From G963663365 sp963663365 (GTDB lineage: Bacteria; Hinthialibacterota; Hinthialibacteria; Hinthialibacterales; G963663365), in NCBI GenBank assembly GCA_963663365.2, contig CAXXIH010000008.1, positions 2,108,001-2,172,000 of the forward strand: a stretch of DNA of 64,000 bases, written 5' to 3'. The position numbers were made by a program, and so were the translations under genes. The notes under the pieces were generated by a model, which ran no database searches, was not told the origin of the DNA, and saw only the letters and a list, made by a program, of their open reading frames with translations. Shown here in pieces: positions 1-7,858 of the stretch (position 1 is the stretch's first letter; each line of letters begins with the position of its first letter).

Positions 1-706
1 CACAGCCAATGAGGAGATAATCATCATGGTTGTCGCCATCAAACCGCTCAAAGCATCCATGGCACAATTTATATTGGTTATTTAGAAGGTCGATTACGGT
101 TCCATGATGGCCGCTTTCGCCGGAAATGCTCGCTAAATATGTCTTGCAGCGGAAACGCTCCATTTCGTCCGCCAAACGCGTTCGATTCCCAAGCCGAAAA
201 ACAAGGTCTTCCATTTTGCCTACACCGTAGGCCATCGTGCATCGAATGCCGACATGGTTGGCCAGCTCGGCAAATGCATCAAACGGCGCAACTCCGATTC
301 CACCGGCCACGAGCACAAAATGCTTCTTTCCCAAAGAAGAAGATTCCATTCCCTGTCCAAGAGGGCCGATCAAGCGGAGCTGATCTCCGGGACGGGCGGA
401 ACCGATGGTATATGTCCCCGGGCCGATCCGATCCAATAAGATCGAAATCCCCGAACGGCCCGGCAACCAACGATGAATTGAAAATGGCCGGTTTAACAAT
501 GGATAGTGCCACCCGGGAGTCGGACACTTGGTCTCCGTGTGCGGAGGAATCCAAGGCATAACCTGCACAAATTGCCCGGGCACCATACATTTGCCGATTT
601 CCGGACATTCTACATCGATGCGGACAAAACGTCCGTCATCATCAACAGCCACAATGGGATACCAGCCATCGACGGCTGGTTGAAGAACTTCGGGATCGTT
701 AAGCAT
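1..706 (-). CDS. pyrK: Dihydroorotate dehydrogenase electron-transfer subunit, 3' end off the window
   Basis: The gene starts at the ATG at 706 and runs off the left edge after about 235 codons. The N-terminal half has the flavin-binding motif NRPFSIH of the ferredoxin-reductase fold. The second half has the nucleotide-binding stretch VAGGIGVAPF. The last visible residues, LLIGCG, fit the start of the family's CGP motif. PyrK passes electrons from dihydroorotate dehydrogenase B to NAD+ during pyrimidine synthesis. The iron-sulfur cysteines would lie beyond the edge, so a related ferredoxin-NADP reductase alpha subunit is the main alternative. The start overlaps the stop of the upstream gene by 8 bases, which suggests translational coupling. 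Confidence 0.8.
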   Translation of the reverse strand, partial: MLNDPEVLQPAVDGWYPIVAVDDDGRFVRIDVECPEIGKCMVPGQFVQVMPWIPPHTETKCPTPGWHYPLLNRPFSIHRWLPGRSGISILLDRIGPGTYTIGSARPGDQLRLIGPLGQGMESSSLGKKHFVLVAGGIGVAPFDAFAELANHVGIRCTMAYGVGKMEDLVFRLGNRTRLADEMERFRCKTYLASISGESGHHGTVIDLLNNQYKLCHGCFERFDGDNHDDYLLIGC

Positions 707-2297
707 CAGATACCAATTCAGATGAATCGTTTAAGGCCGACCGTCTTGCCCAGAACCACGCTCCGGCAAGCGCGCCGAACCAGCCTATCAGGGGTATGAG
801 CACAACCCAACACCAAGAACGGCCTAGTTGGAAACTTTGCCACCATAGCAGATTGTTGGGTATCGATTGCAGAGCCTGAAAATGGCGAACGGGAGGAATT
901 CGATAAGGATCGTAAACCATGAATTGTAAATCGAATGGATGCCGGGCAACCGCACGAACCACCTCTACGGCATCTTCAGATACCCCCAACAGTTGGACGC
1001 CAAAAGACAGTGCCACAAGTGACAATAAAGCCGCCCGCCAACGGTAAGAGCGCCACCATGCTTTCCAAGGACAAGCGGCCAAAGAGAGAGCCAAAAGAGG
1101 CGTGACTTGAAAGATATGCCGGGGTCCCCAGTCCCAACCGCCGGCCCAATTTCGCCAACAGGACATTGCCAGGGTTAAAAAAGCAGTTGTACATAGCAAC
1201 GCGGCGCAAAGCAGCCGATCCTTATTCCATAAGTGATAAAAGCCGAATGGGGCCAGCAAAAGAATTGGTGAGAAAACAAAAAGACTACGTCCGGGAGATA
1301 AGAGAAATCCATGAAGTCCAATAAGAACCGGCGTGTCAAAGTTGATTCCTTCAGGCTGGTCCTCATAGCCGGTGGCCCAAGGAAGGCCAAAACGTAGATG
1401 GTTGTAATATCCGATTAAAAGAACGGCAACGAATAAAGGTGCGGCAAATTTGACAAGCCGGGCAAAGGTCCAGCTTTTCAAATCCAAAACCTGAAAGTCA
1501 CTCAGACTGCCCGCCGTATGATCGCCGGATTTTGCGGGACGTCGTAATGCGGCAACCAGAAAAAGCGGCGGAGCCACACTGAGACTATCCACCCGGGTTA
1601 GGACCGCCAACGCATAGCAAATCCCGGCAAGGATTTCGGATGGAATTAAACCGGCTATTCGTTTTTCGGACTGTGCGCCCAATGTTTGTTTATCGCGCAA
1701 AAGCAACCACAACGCAGCAAAAATCCCCAAGGCCGCCAGCGGTTCGGAGAAGAGTGTGCGGCCATGCGGCCAGGCAATCGTAAGCAGTGGATAAAATGCT
1801 GCCACAAGAAATCCAACACGGGGATTGGAAATCCGGCTGGCCCATAGGAAAAGTATCACCACGGTTAGGGAGGTTACGACCCCATTGAAATAGCCTATCC
1901 AATGGCGGGTGAAACTATAAAACGTTTCCGCAAAACGCTCCCAATCCTCATGAAAGGCAGGGTTATCCGTGTCGCCTTGAGGCATATCCAAAACAGTACC
2001 AGCCAGACTGTCTCCAACCGCCACCCAGGGTGCGGCCAAAAAAGAGAGGGCCGGTCCGTATTGCGGATACTGCTTCCCTCCCCGCCCCCGCCGGGTTCCA
2101 AAGCCATCGGGAAGCGGCTCAATGGAAGTTTCTCCTTCCCGGAACGCCAATGTTGTGCGGAGATAAATTTCTTCATCGGGAGAGCTGAGAGGCCGATCCG
2201 GGCTCCACAACACAAACCAAGCGAATGTGGCCACCGCAAGACAAAACGCGGGGACCAATAATGGTGAAAAGACATTCCGGTCGGACTGCACGGTCAT
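699..2297 (-). CDS. GT39/PMT-like multi-spanning membrane protein
   Basis: A 532-residue protein with about ten hydrophobic segments. An acidic motif, PDEEIYLR (residues 40-47), follows the first transmembrane helix. This matches the layout of GT-C glycosyltransferases such as dolichyl/undecaprenyl-phosphate-sugar protein or lipid transferases, where an acidic pair in the first outer loop is catalytic. The sugar and acceptor cannot be told from the sequence. It is the first of three such proteins in the window (also 7859-9532 and 11484-13109), and pyrK follows with an overlapping start. The fold class is fairly secure; the function is inferred. Confidence 0.6.
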   Translation of the reverse strand: MTVQSDRNVFSPLLVPAFCLAVATFAWFVLWSPDRPLSSPDEEIYLRTTLAFREGETSIEPLPDGFGTRRGRGGKQYPQYGPALSFLAAPWVAVGDSLAGTVLDMPQGDTDNPAFHEDWERFAETFYSFTRHWIGYFNGVVTSLTVVILFLWASRISNPRVGFLVAAFYPLLTIAWPHGRTLFSEPLAALGIFAALWLLLRDKQTLGAQSEKRIAGLIPSEILAGICYALAVLTRVDSLSVAPPLFLVAALRRPAKSGDHTAGSLSDFQVLDLKSWTFARLVKFAAPLFVAVLLIGYYNHLRFGLPWATGYEDQPEGINFDTPVLIGLHGFLLSPGRSLFVFSPILLLAPFGFYHLWNKDRLLCAALLCTTAFLTLAMSCWRNWAGGWDWGPRHIFQVTPLLALSLAACPWKAWWRSYRWRAALLSLVALSFGVQLLGVSEDAVEVVRAVARHPFDLQFMVYDPYRIPPVRHFQALQSIPNNLLWWQSFQLGRSWCWVVLIPLIGWFGALAGAWFWARRSALNDSSELVSDA

Positions 2298-2451
2298 GAT
2301 TTATACGAGTCTGCCGATACTTGTGTGTTGGCCTTGTTGCACGGATCGGAGGAGTCACCCGGTGAGTGTGCGGCCTTATAGAAGTCTGTATAGTATAGAA
2401 TTTTTATCATACACAGAGACAACCGGCTGGAAGCGAATTTTCACGCCGATT

Positions 2452-2471
2452 GGCATACCAATCGGTATGCC
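2452..2471. promoter_or_regulatory. Perfect inverted repeat in the nrnA leader
   Basis: GGCATACC-AATC-GGTATGCC is a perfect 8-bp arm, 4-nt loop dyad ending 18 bases before the nrnA start codon. It is followed by GGTTTT. It could be an operator, an mRNA hairpin that limits translation, or a weak terminator. The divergent gene starts at 2297, so it lies in the shared promoter region. Confidence 0.4.
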
Positions 2472-2489
2472 GGTTTTCATAAGCTGACG

Positions 2490-3470
2490 ATGAACATTGA
2501 CTGGTCACAAACAACACGATTTATACGAGAGAATCAGGACTTTTTGGTAACAAGCCATGAGCACCCAGATGGAGATGCGGTGGGTTCTGCACTGGCGATG
2601 GCTCGCATTTTGAGCAAACTCGGCAAGCGTGCTCAAGTGATATTGCCCGATAGCCCGGGCGCAATGTACGAATCGTTTTATTCACCCGGTGAGATTATCG
2701 TATACGATCCAAACAAGACGGATGTTGCCGGTTTTTGTGCGTTATTGGTTTTGGACGTTTCAACCTGGGACCGGTTAGGAACCTTGGGACAGACCATGCA
2801 GAACGTGGCAATTCCCCGTGCTTGTATTGACCACCATCCTGAAACAGTCAGTTTCAGCGCTACCGAAGTTCGGGATCCGGAGGCCAGCGCCACAGCGGTC
2901 CTGGTTTACGATCTCGTCAAATCGTTGGGTGTCGAACTAACCAAAAGTATCGCCGAGGCAATCTATTTGGGAATTATGGTAGACACCCAATCTTTCAAAC
3001 TCGGCAACACCAACGCCGATGCTCATGAGGCCGCCGCGTCATGCCTGATGGCGGGAGTGGAACCGGCAACCGTATACGAGCCCGTTTTCGGGACAATCCC
3101 CAAACGCCGTTACGATCTCCTGGCCGCCGCCTTGCCCACGCTAACACTGCATGCACAAGGCAAAGTCGCCACAATCCATACGCGGCTGTCTATGTATGAA
3201 GCATGCGGCGCATCCGGAGAAGACGATGAAGGACTGGTGGAATACCCGCGTTCCATCCAGGGTGTCGAAGTCGCGATTTTCTTGCGTGAACGTGACGATA
3301 GGACGGTCAAAGTGAGCTGGCGTTCACGTCATGCCGATGTCCGTGAAAGCGCCCGCCGGTTTGGCGGGGGAGGTCATGTGCGGGCGGCAGGGGCAACTAT
3401 TGAAGGCAAAATAGACGCCGTAATCGATATGGTTGTTCAAGAAGTCTCGTCCAGGTTGTTTGGAGCATAG
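2490..3470 (+). CDS. nrnA: DHH/DHHA1 phosphoesterase, nanoRNase / pAp phosphatase
   Basis: A 326-residue DHH-superfamily protein with all expected motifs: HEHPDGDA (23-30, metal binding), DVS (89-91), DHHP (114-117), VDTQSF (164-169), and the C-terminal DHHA1 substrate motif GGGGH (292-296). NrnA-type enzymes degrade 2-5 nt RNAs and dephosphorylate 3'-phosphoadenosine 5'-phosphate in the cytoplasm. Length fits the family. The ATG at 2490 has no strong ribosome-binding site, and a hairpin lies just upstream. It converges with the next gene. Activity on cyclic dinucleotides or pAp cannot be separated by sequence alone. Confidence 0.88.
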   Translation: MNIDWSQTTRFIRENQDFLVTSHEHPDGDAVGSALAMARILSKLGKRAQVILPDSPGAMYESFYSPGEIIVYDPNKTDVAGFCALLVLDVSTWDRLGTLGQTMQNVAIPRACIDHHPETVSFSATEVRDPEASATAVLVYDLVKSLGVELTKSIAEAIYLGIMVDTQSFKLGNTNADAHEAAASCLMAGVEPATVYEPVFGTIPKRRYDLLAAALPTLTLHAQGKVATIHTRLSMYEACGASGEDDEGLVEYPRSIQGVEVAIFLRERDDRTVKVSWRSRHADVRESARRFGGGGHVRAAGATIEGKIDAVIDMVVQEVSSRLFGA

Positions 3471-3506
3471 GCTTCAAAGACGGCCCGTGCACAATGCCGT
3501 TTCCAT

Positions 3507-4217
3507 TTATGGACTTGGTTCAGCGGTATCGACCTCTTCCACTTCTTTTACATTTTTCGGGTCGAGATAAATCGACGGGATACGTTTGCCCCGTCCTGCT
3601 TTGGGGCTCATTACGCCCCGGGTGCGGAAAGTCACCAAACTTACATCCATGCTGGCAACCCGTGCGGGATTGCGTTGCTGTAAATCTATTAAAAAAGGAA
3701 CAAGTGTATTCGGCGGAACATCGAATAAGATCAGTTGGGGCTGGTCAATCAAGCGATTGTCCTTATCCAACAATCGGACTTTCAGCGTAACCTCGGCGTA
3801 ATGCGCATCGGAATCCAATAGCAAACGTCCGCCTAAGAACTGCCGCTGCCCCGTATAATAACCTGGAATCCTCGGAACCAAGCCTACTTCTTTAAAGAGA
3901 ACAGGCTCGTGACTGGTGACCAACACCTCCCGTTTACCCCACGCAATTCGCACCATGTTGGTGGCATCGGCTATTTCCTGGCTGACTTCCTCATCGCCTT
4001 CCAAGATCGAACGTACATCGCCAATCGGGATTCGCGAGCGGCCTCCACCTTCGATAAGGAACTGCCCTTTTTCAAAGCCGGTGACTTTGCCTTTGAGTTC
4101 AGTGCCATCTTTCAGAAGAATCGTATCGGCCATCGGTGTCGCATTGACCAGACACAGGAGGGCCAGAACTGCCGGAATGGCACAAGAAAAAGGTTTGCCT
4201 GACGAATGCTTGGCCAT
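3507..4217 (-). CDS. Exported protein of unknown function with a small beta-barrel-like N-terminal domain
   Basis: A 236-residue protein with a signal peptide (about residues 1-30, ending NATPMA). It is followed by a short LKDGTELKGKV...IPIGDVRSI pattern. That type of repeat is common in exported proteins of planctomycete-like bacteria and suggests an Sm-like or SH3-like barrel. The central part is beta-rich and the C-terminus is charged. No catalytic motif is visible. It is divergent from the M3-like gene with only 56 bases between them. Confidence 0.6.
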   Translation of the reverse strand: MAKHSSGKPFSCAIPAVLALLCLVNATPMADTILLKDGTELKGKVTGFEKGQFLIEGGGRSRIPIGDVRSILEGDEEVSQEIADATNMVRIAWGKREVLVTSHEPVLFKEVGLVPRIPGYYTGQRQFLGGRLLLDSDAHYAEVTLKVRLLDKDNRLIDQPQLILFDVPPNTLVPFLIDLQQRNPARVASMDVSLVTFRTRGVMSPKAGRGKRIPSIYLDPKNVKEVEEVDTAEPSP

Positions 4218-4238
4218 GATCGTGGAGACGTTTACAGT

Positions 4239-4258
4239 ATCCTAACGCTGGATAGGAT
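4239..4258. promoter_or_regulatory. Dyad in the divergent 4217/4274 promoter region
   Basis: ATCCTA-(8 nt)-TAGGAT sits in the 56 bp between two divergent starts. TAGGAT also resembles a -10 hexamer on both strands, so the dyad may be two facing promoters, an operator, or both. Short and unproven. Confidence 0.25.
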
Positions 4259-4273
4259 CGCGGTCGCCGGGAC

Positions 4274-5815
4274 GTGGCGGCAAAACGAGAAAAGAGACGG
4301 GAACAAGAGGCGATGGATGTAAAAACAAGCCGCGTTTCAGACTTACGTCTGGAACTGGAACTTTTAGAGGCCGAACAGACTTTGCTGCAATGGCGCAACC
4401 ATCTTTATGGCGATGAAATCGACGTTGCTCAAACCTACCAAGGCCATGAAAGACTATTTTCGCGTAAAAACCTCGAACTGATAGCCGCAGCTCGTGAAAA
4501 TGCGGAGGGAGACGAAGCCCGCGCCTTGCTGTATTTGGAACACGCCATTTTGGCGGAGTTTATCCGTCGCGAAGTTGCAAAACATGACGATAAGATCCGT
4601 AACACAACAGCCAGTGCCACCCTGGCAGTTAATGGGGAAACATTCCCCTACCGGCAATTGGAAGGGCATTTGGCGCAGGAAGTGGATCGTGAAAAGCGCA
4701 AACAAATCTACGATGCAGCATTGCCGGTGTTAAAAAGCCTCGAACTCCCGCTCATTGAAAAAGAAGAGGATATACAGGCGCAAGCGCTTCAGGCCGGTTT
4801 CGATGGCTATGTGGAACTCAGTGAACATATTCGTATGGCCGTTTTCAATACAACAGCCCAACGTGTTGACCGCTTTGTGGAAGAGACCGACGATCTTTAT
4901 GAATCTCTGTTGGGAGAAATGTCTGAAATTCTTCTCGGTATTTCTCCGGTGGATTTGCGCATTTGCGATTTCCCGCGCATGTTCCGGGCGGAATTATGGG
5001 ACCGTTATTTTGAAGCCGGAAATCTTTTGTCATGCGCCAAAGAAACCTTAAAAGGCTTGGGGATCGATTTAAAAAGCCAGCGCGGACTTCGTATTTTTGC
5101 CGATGATTGGCAAAACAAAGACCCTCGCGCAGCCTGTTTTGCGCTTCACGTTCCAACTGATGTGAGAATCAGCATTACGCCAATTGGCGGGCTTGAGGAT
5201 TACCGCCAAGTACTTTATGAGTTGGGCCACGGCCTGCATTACGCTTTTACGGACCAGAGCATCCGGGAATTGCGCCGTCTGGGACCGCAGACAATCTCCC
5301 GTGCATTTGCCTGTCTTTTCAGCGGTCTCATCGAAAATCCCGCATGGCTCAAGAAATTTAAGAATCTCGATGACAACGATTTCGATACGCTCCAACGCTA
5401 TAACGCATTTCGTACGGTCTATTATGTACGGCGATATGGAGCATTGCTGGCCTATCAACGTTGGCTTCACGCCGATGGTGAAGATCCCCATCTGCGTTAT
5501 CGCGAACTTTTAAGCGAGGCTTCCGGAGTAAGTTTCGACAAGAGCGACTGCGCCCGCTATTTAATTGATGCAGATGAGTTTTTCGATGTTGTGGATTATC
5601 TGCGCGCATGGTTCCTTAAAGGTCAGATGGTGCAGCATCTCGAAACCCAGTGGGGTATTGAGTGGTTCGAATCGAAAGAAGCGGGGGTTTTTCTGCGAAG
5701 TCTTTGGGCGACCGGAAAACGTTATGTCGCTGAAGATATCGCCGGTCTGTGGGGCAAGAGCGAACTGGATCCAAATCCGCTGATCCAACAAGTTAAACAA
5801 ACGGCCGATCTATAG
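4274..5815 (+). CDS. M3-like metallopeptidase homologue with a degenerate active site
   Basis: A 513-residue, mostly helical protein built like oligoendopeptidase F / thimet-type (M3) or M32 enzymes. The zinc motif normally reads HExGH; here it is Y315-E-L-G-H319, with tyrosine replacing the first zinc-binding histidine. The downstream helix that should supply a glutamate ligand reads SRAFACLFSGL (342-352) and has none in the usual place. The protein is otherwise long and intact, so it may be a non-catalytic binding protein and not a decaying gene. Start: GTG 4274 is given; ATG 4313 is an alternative with AGAGG very close to it. Confidence 0.6.
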   Translation: MAAKREKRREQEAMDVKTSRVSDLRLELELLEAEQTLLQWRNHLYGDEIDVAQTYQGHERLFSRKNLELIAAARENAEGDEARALLYLEHAILAEFIRREVAKHDDKIRNTTASATLAVNGETFPYRQLEGHLAQEVDREKRKQIYDAALPVLKSLELPLIEKEEDIQAQALQAGFDGYVELSEHIRMAVFNTTAQRVDRFVEETDDLYESLLGEMSEILLGISPVDLRICDFPRMFRAELWDRYFEAGNLLSCAKETLKGLGIDLKSQRGLRIFADDWQNKDPRAACFALHVPTDVRISITPIGGLEDYRQVLYELGHGLHYAFTDQSIRELRRLGPQTISRAFACLFSGLIENPAWLKKFKNLDDNDFDTLQRYNAFRTVYYVRRYGALLAYQRWLHADGEDPHLRYRELLSEASGVSFDKSDCARYLIDADEFFDVVDYLRAWFLKGQMVQHLETQWGIEWFESKEAGVFLRSLWATGKRYVAEDIAGLWGKSELDPNPLIQQVKQTADL

Positions 5816-5878
5816 TCCCGGCGGGATAAGTCATTTTTTTATTGCAACGCCGCTTTGAAGAAACGGGCTGCAATTCCA

Positions 5879-6595
5879 TTAAACATTGGGCATGGCCTGC
5901 CACCGTCCCACAACCACCGCCGTGATTTCCAATTCATCCGGGCGGACGGAAACCGTGGGATAATCACGGTTGTGAGGCACAAGCAAAACCTGTGTATCCT
6001 GCCGGAGATATTCTTTAACCGTGGCTTCGCCTTTATGCCGGGCGACCACGATTTGCCCATCCCGGGGAAACGCCGCACGGTCCCGGTCACAAACAATCAA
6101 TTCTCCATCGCGGAGCGTGGGTGACATACTGTCCCCCCATAACCGAAGAACAAAACAACCATCAATCCCGCCCGTCCAAAACTTGGGTACAACATGAGTG
6201 CCGATAATATCTTCAGCCATATCCCCCAAAGCTCCGGCCGGAACACGGCCCAGCACCGGAAGCTCGCATAACTCGACATCCTCAAATCCGGACCGGATAT
6301 AGCGTGGACGGCCATTGAACGGCTCTTCTTTGGAAGTTTTCTCAACAAAAACCGGCTCCCCGCCACGCCAGCGAAGACCGATATCATCATCGGCCAGACT
6401 GGCTGCTTCAACCGGGATGCCAAATTCCTCAGAAGCCCATGCGGCGACTTTTTCCATCTTGTCCCGCCTGGGGCGTGAACCGGAATTTACCCAATTAGAA
6501 ACCGTGGTAGGCGGAAGGCTAAGAACATCAGCCAGTTCCCGAAGAGACCGGCCGCTCCATTCTAAAAGTTTTCTGAGTTTTTCATCGAACCGCAT
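5879..6595 (-). CDS. XRE-family repressor with S24 (LexA/CI-type) self-cleavage domain
   Basis: 238 residues. An N-terminal helix-turn-helix (about 10-60) is joined to a C-terminal S24 peptidase domain. The expected self-cleavage site Ala120-Gly121 (VPAG), the nucleophile Ser156 (GDSMSP) and the general base Lys194 (TVKEY) are all present. Such proteins repress promoters until RecA filaments trigger cleavage after DNA damage. It is divergent from a small HTH protein, across a promoter region with a GAAC-N4-GTTC dyad, so autoregulation is likely. It may be a phage-type repressor of a small resident element or an atypical LexA. The phage operon of this window is 38 kb away. Confidence 0.85.
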   Translation of the reverse strand: MRFDEKLRKLLEWSGRSLRELADVLSLPPTTVSNWVNSGSRPRRDKMEKVAAWASEEFGIPVEAASLADDDIGLRWRGGEPVFVEKTSKEEPFNGRPRYIRSGFEDVELCELPVLGRVPAGALGDMAEDIIGTHVVPKFWTGGIDGCFVLRLWGDSMSPTLRDGELIVCDRDRAAFPRDGQIVVARHKGEATVKEYLRQDTQVLLVPHNRDYPTVSVRPDELEITAVVVGRWQAMPNV

Positions 6596-6631
6596 TGGTG
6601 GACCTCCATTCAGGAAAAATCGGAATAGAAG

Positions 6632-6665
6632 TTGAACTTTTGTTCACTATACGATATAGTATATC
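6632..6665. promoter_or_regulatory. Overlapping divergent promoters with a GAAC-N4-GTTC box
   Basis: TGAACTTTTGTTCA (6633-6646) contains GAACTTTTGTTC, which matches the GAAC-N4-GTTC core of the LexA/DinR box known from Gram-positive bacteria. A second perfect dyad, GATATA-G-TATATC, lies at 6653-6665. On the plus strand TTGAAC (6632-6637), a 17-nt spacer and TATAGT (6655-6660) make a good sigma-70-type promoter for the gene at 6723. On the minus strand TTGAAA and TACTAT are also 17 nt apart and could drive the repressor. The operator overlaps the plus-strand promoter, so binding should block it. Confidence 0.6.
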
Positions 6666-6722
6666 TCAGTAGGAATACTTTCAACTGTTGCAAATGGATT
6701 ATTTGGCCGGAGGGCAAAGACG

Positions 6723-6947
6723 ATGTTACCTATTGATATTCATGAAGTTGCGAAGATTGAGAATGAACGGGAGTGGCTATCGACAGGAGAGGTTGCTCGT
6801 TTTTTAGGAGTATCGACCAAGACAATCACACGCTGGCGCAGGGCGGGCATCGTGAGGGCTTCCCGCCCCTATGCGCAAGGAAATTGGCGCTATCCCATAC
6901 GTGATGTGAAAGCCCTATGGGAAGGTTTGTCAGGGGATAATTTTTAG
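6723..6947 (+). CDS. Small MerR/excisionase-type helix-turn-helix protein
   Basis: 74 residues. The core is LSTGEVARFLGVSTKTITRW followed by a wing-like RRAGIVRASRP segment, as in the HTH_17 / excisionase family. There is no effector domain. It is preceded by a purine-rich CCGGAGGGCAAAG ribosome-binding region. Being divergent from an S24 repressor, it is most likely a target of that repressor and resembles the lysis-lysogeny or Xis switch of a small mobile element, but no integrase or phage genes sit beside it. It could also be a free-standing DNA-damage-inducible regulator. Confidence 0.65.
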   Translation: MLPIDIHEVAKIENEREWLSTGEVARFLGVSTKTITRWRRAGIVRASRPYAQGNWRYPIRDVKALWEGLSGDNF

Positions 6948-6974
6948 AGAGATAGCCAACAACCGTAGTCGCCG

Positions 6975-7733
6975 TTAATCCCGCTTATCGGCATTAAGAT
7001 CCAAGATTCGCCGGATCCACCAGGAGAAACCGAAAAGATCGGGCAATGTACGCCTGAGCCGGTCCAAATTGCCATACTTTGTTTCACCCAAGGTGCGCTG
7101 ACGGTCATTAATCGGCACATTCACGATCCTGTAGCCTTGCACCTTAAGAACGGATGCGAAAAATCGATGAACGCCCCGGATCGGGGGAATACACTCGATT
7201 GCCTCACGCGGGAAGACTTTGACACCGCAGCCGGAATCCACGGCATCATCCGCCAAAACCCTGCGCCGAACATAATTGGCAATCTTGGAAGCGCGCCGCT
7301 TTAAAAATGTATCCGCCCGTTTGGGCCGCGCCCCGCAAACCAGAATCCCCGGGCCCGCCGCCTGGACAACAGTGGGTAAATCACGCGGATCGTTTTGCAG
7401 GTCGCCATCCCACGTCACAATCAATTGTCCCCGGGCGTTTTTGAATCCCACCAAAAGCCCGGCGGTTTTGCTTTGCGGTTTGGGCAAAGAGTAACAACGT
7501 ATAAATGAATATGTTTTCTTAAGCTGCAAAATCAGCTCAAGTGTCCGGTCAGTGCTGCCGTCATCGATCAAAATGACTTCAAAAGTCTTATCCCAATCAG
7601 CAAGGACTTCGGCAATCTCTTTAATAAGTGGTTCGATACAGTCCTCTTCATCCCGGACTGCGATTACGATGGAAACGTCGAGTACGGCAGTTGAATCCAT
7701 GGAATCGTTTTTACTATCGGATAACACAACCAT
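6975..7733 (-). CDS. GT2 glycosyltransferase, polyprenyl-phosphate-sugar synthase type
   Basis: GT-A fold enzyme with the three landmarks of dolichol-phosphate-mannose-synthase-like proteins: an N-terminal VIAVRDEED, the nucleotide-binding VILIDDGSTDRT and the metal-binding DGDLQND. It lacks the C-terminal membrane helices of some relatives, so it probably works at the inner face of the membrane and makes a polyprenyl-phosphate sugar. The neighbouring GT39-like protein (7859-9532) is the type of enzyme that uses such donors, so the pair may act in one pathway. Start: ATG 7733 is preferred; 7778 and 7700 are alternatives and none has a strong ribosome-binding site. Confidence 0.75.
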   Translation of the reverse strand: MVVLSDSKNDSMDSTAVLDVSIVIAVRDEEDCIEPLIKEIAEVLADWDKTFEVILIDDGSTDRTLELILQLKKTYSFIRCYSLPKPQSKTAGLLVGFKNARGQLIVTWDGDLQNDPRDLPTVVQAAGPGILVCGARPKRADTFLKRRASKIANYVRRRVLADDAVDSGCGVKVFPREAIECIPPIRGVHRFFASVLKVQGYRIVNVPINDRQRTLGETKYGNLDRLRRTLPDLFGFSWWIRRILDLNADKRD

Positions 7734-7858
7734 ATTTCTTACACAGCGGTCGACCATAAGGCCAATCAAAAAAATCAAATATCCAATGACTTGTACACAA
7801 CCTTAGTGTATCAGACAACCTGTTTCGGAGTCCGCGAACGCAAAGGAACGCTTACGCC

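Noticed and set aside
139..608. Several open frames on both strands within the first 700 bases
   Set aside because: They are overlapping frames of the partial pyrK gene, which has flavin and NAD motifs.
5879..6947. Taking the S24 repressor and HTH gene as the control region of the phage operon at 45-64 kb
   Set aside because: They lie about 38 kb away with ordinary host genes between, so a link cannot be shown.
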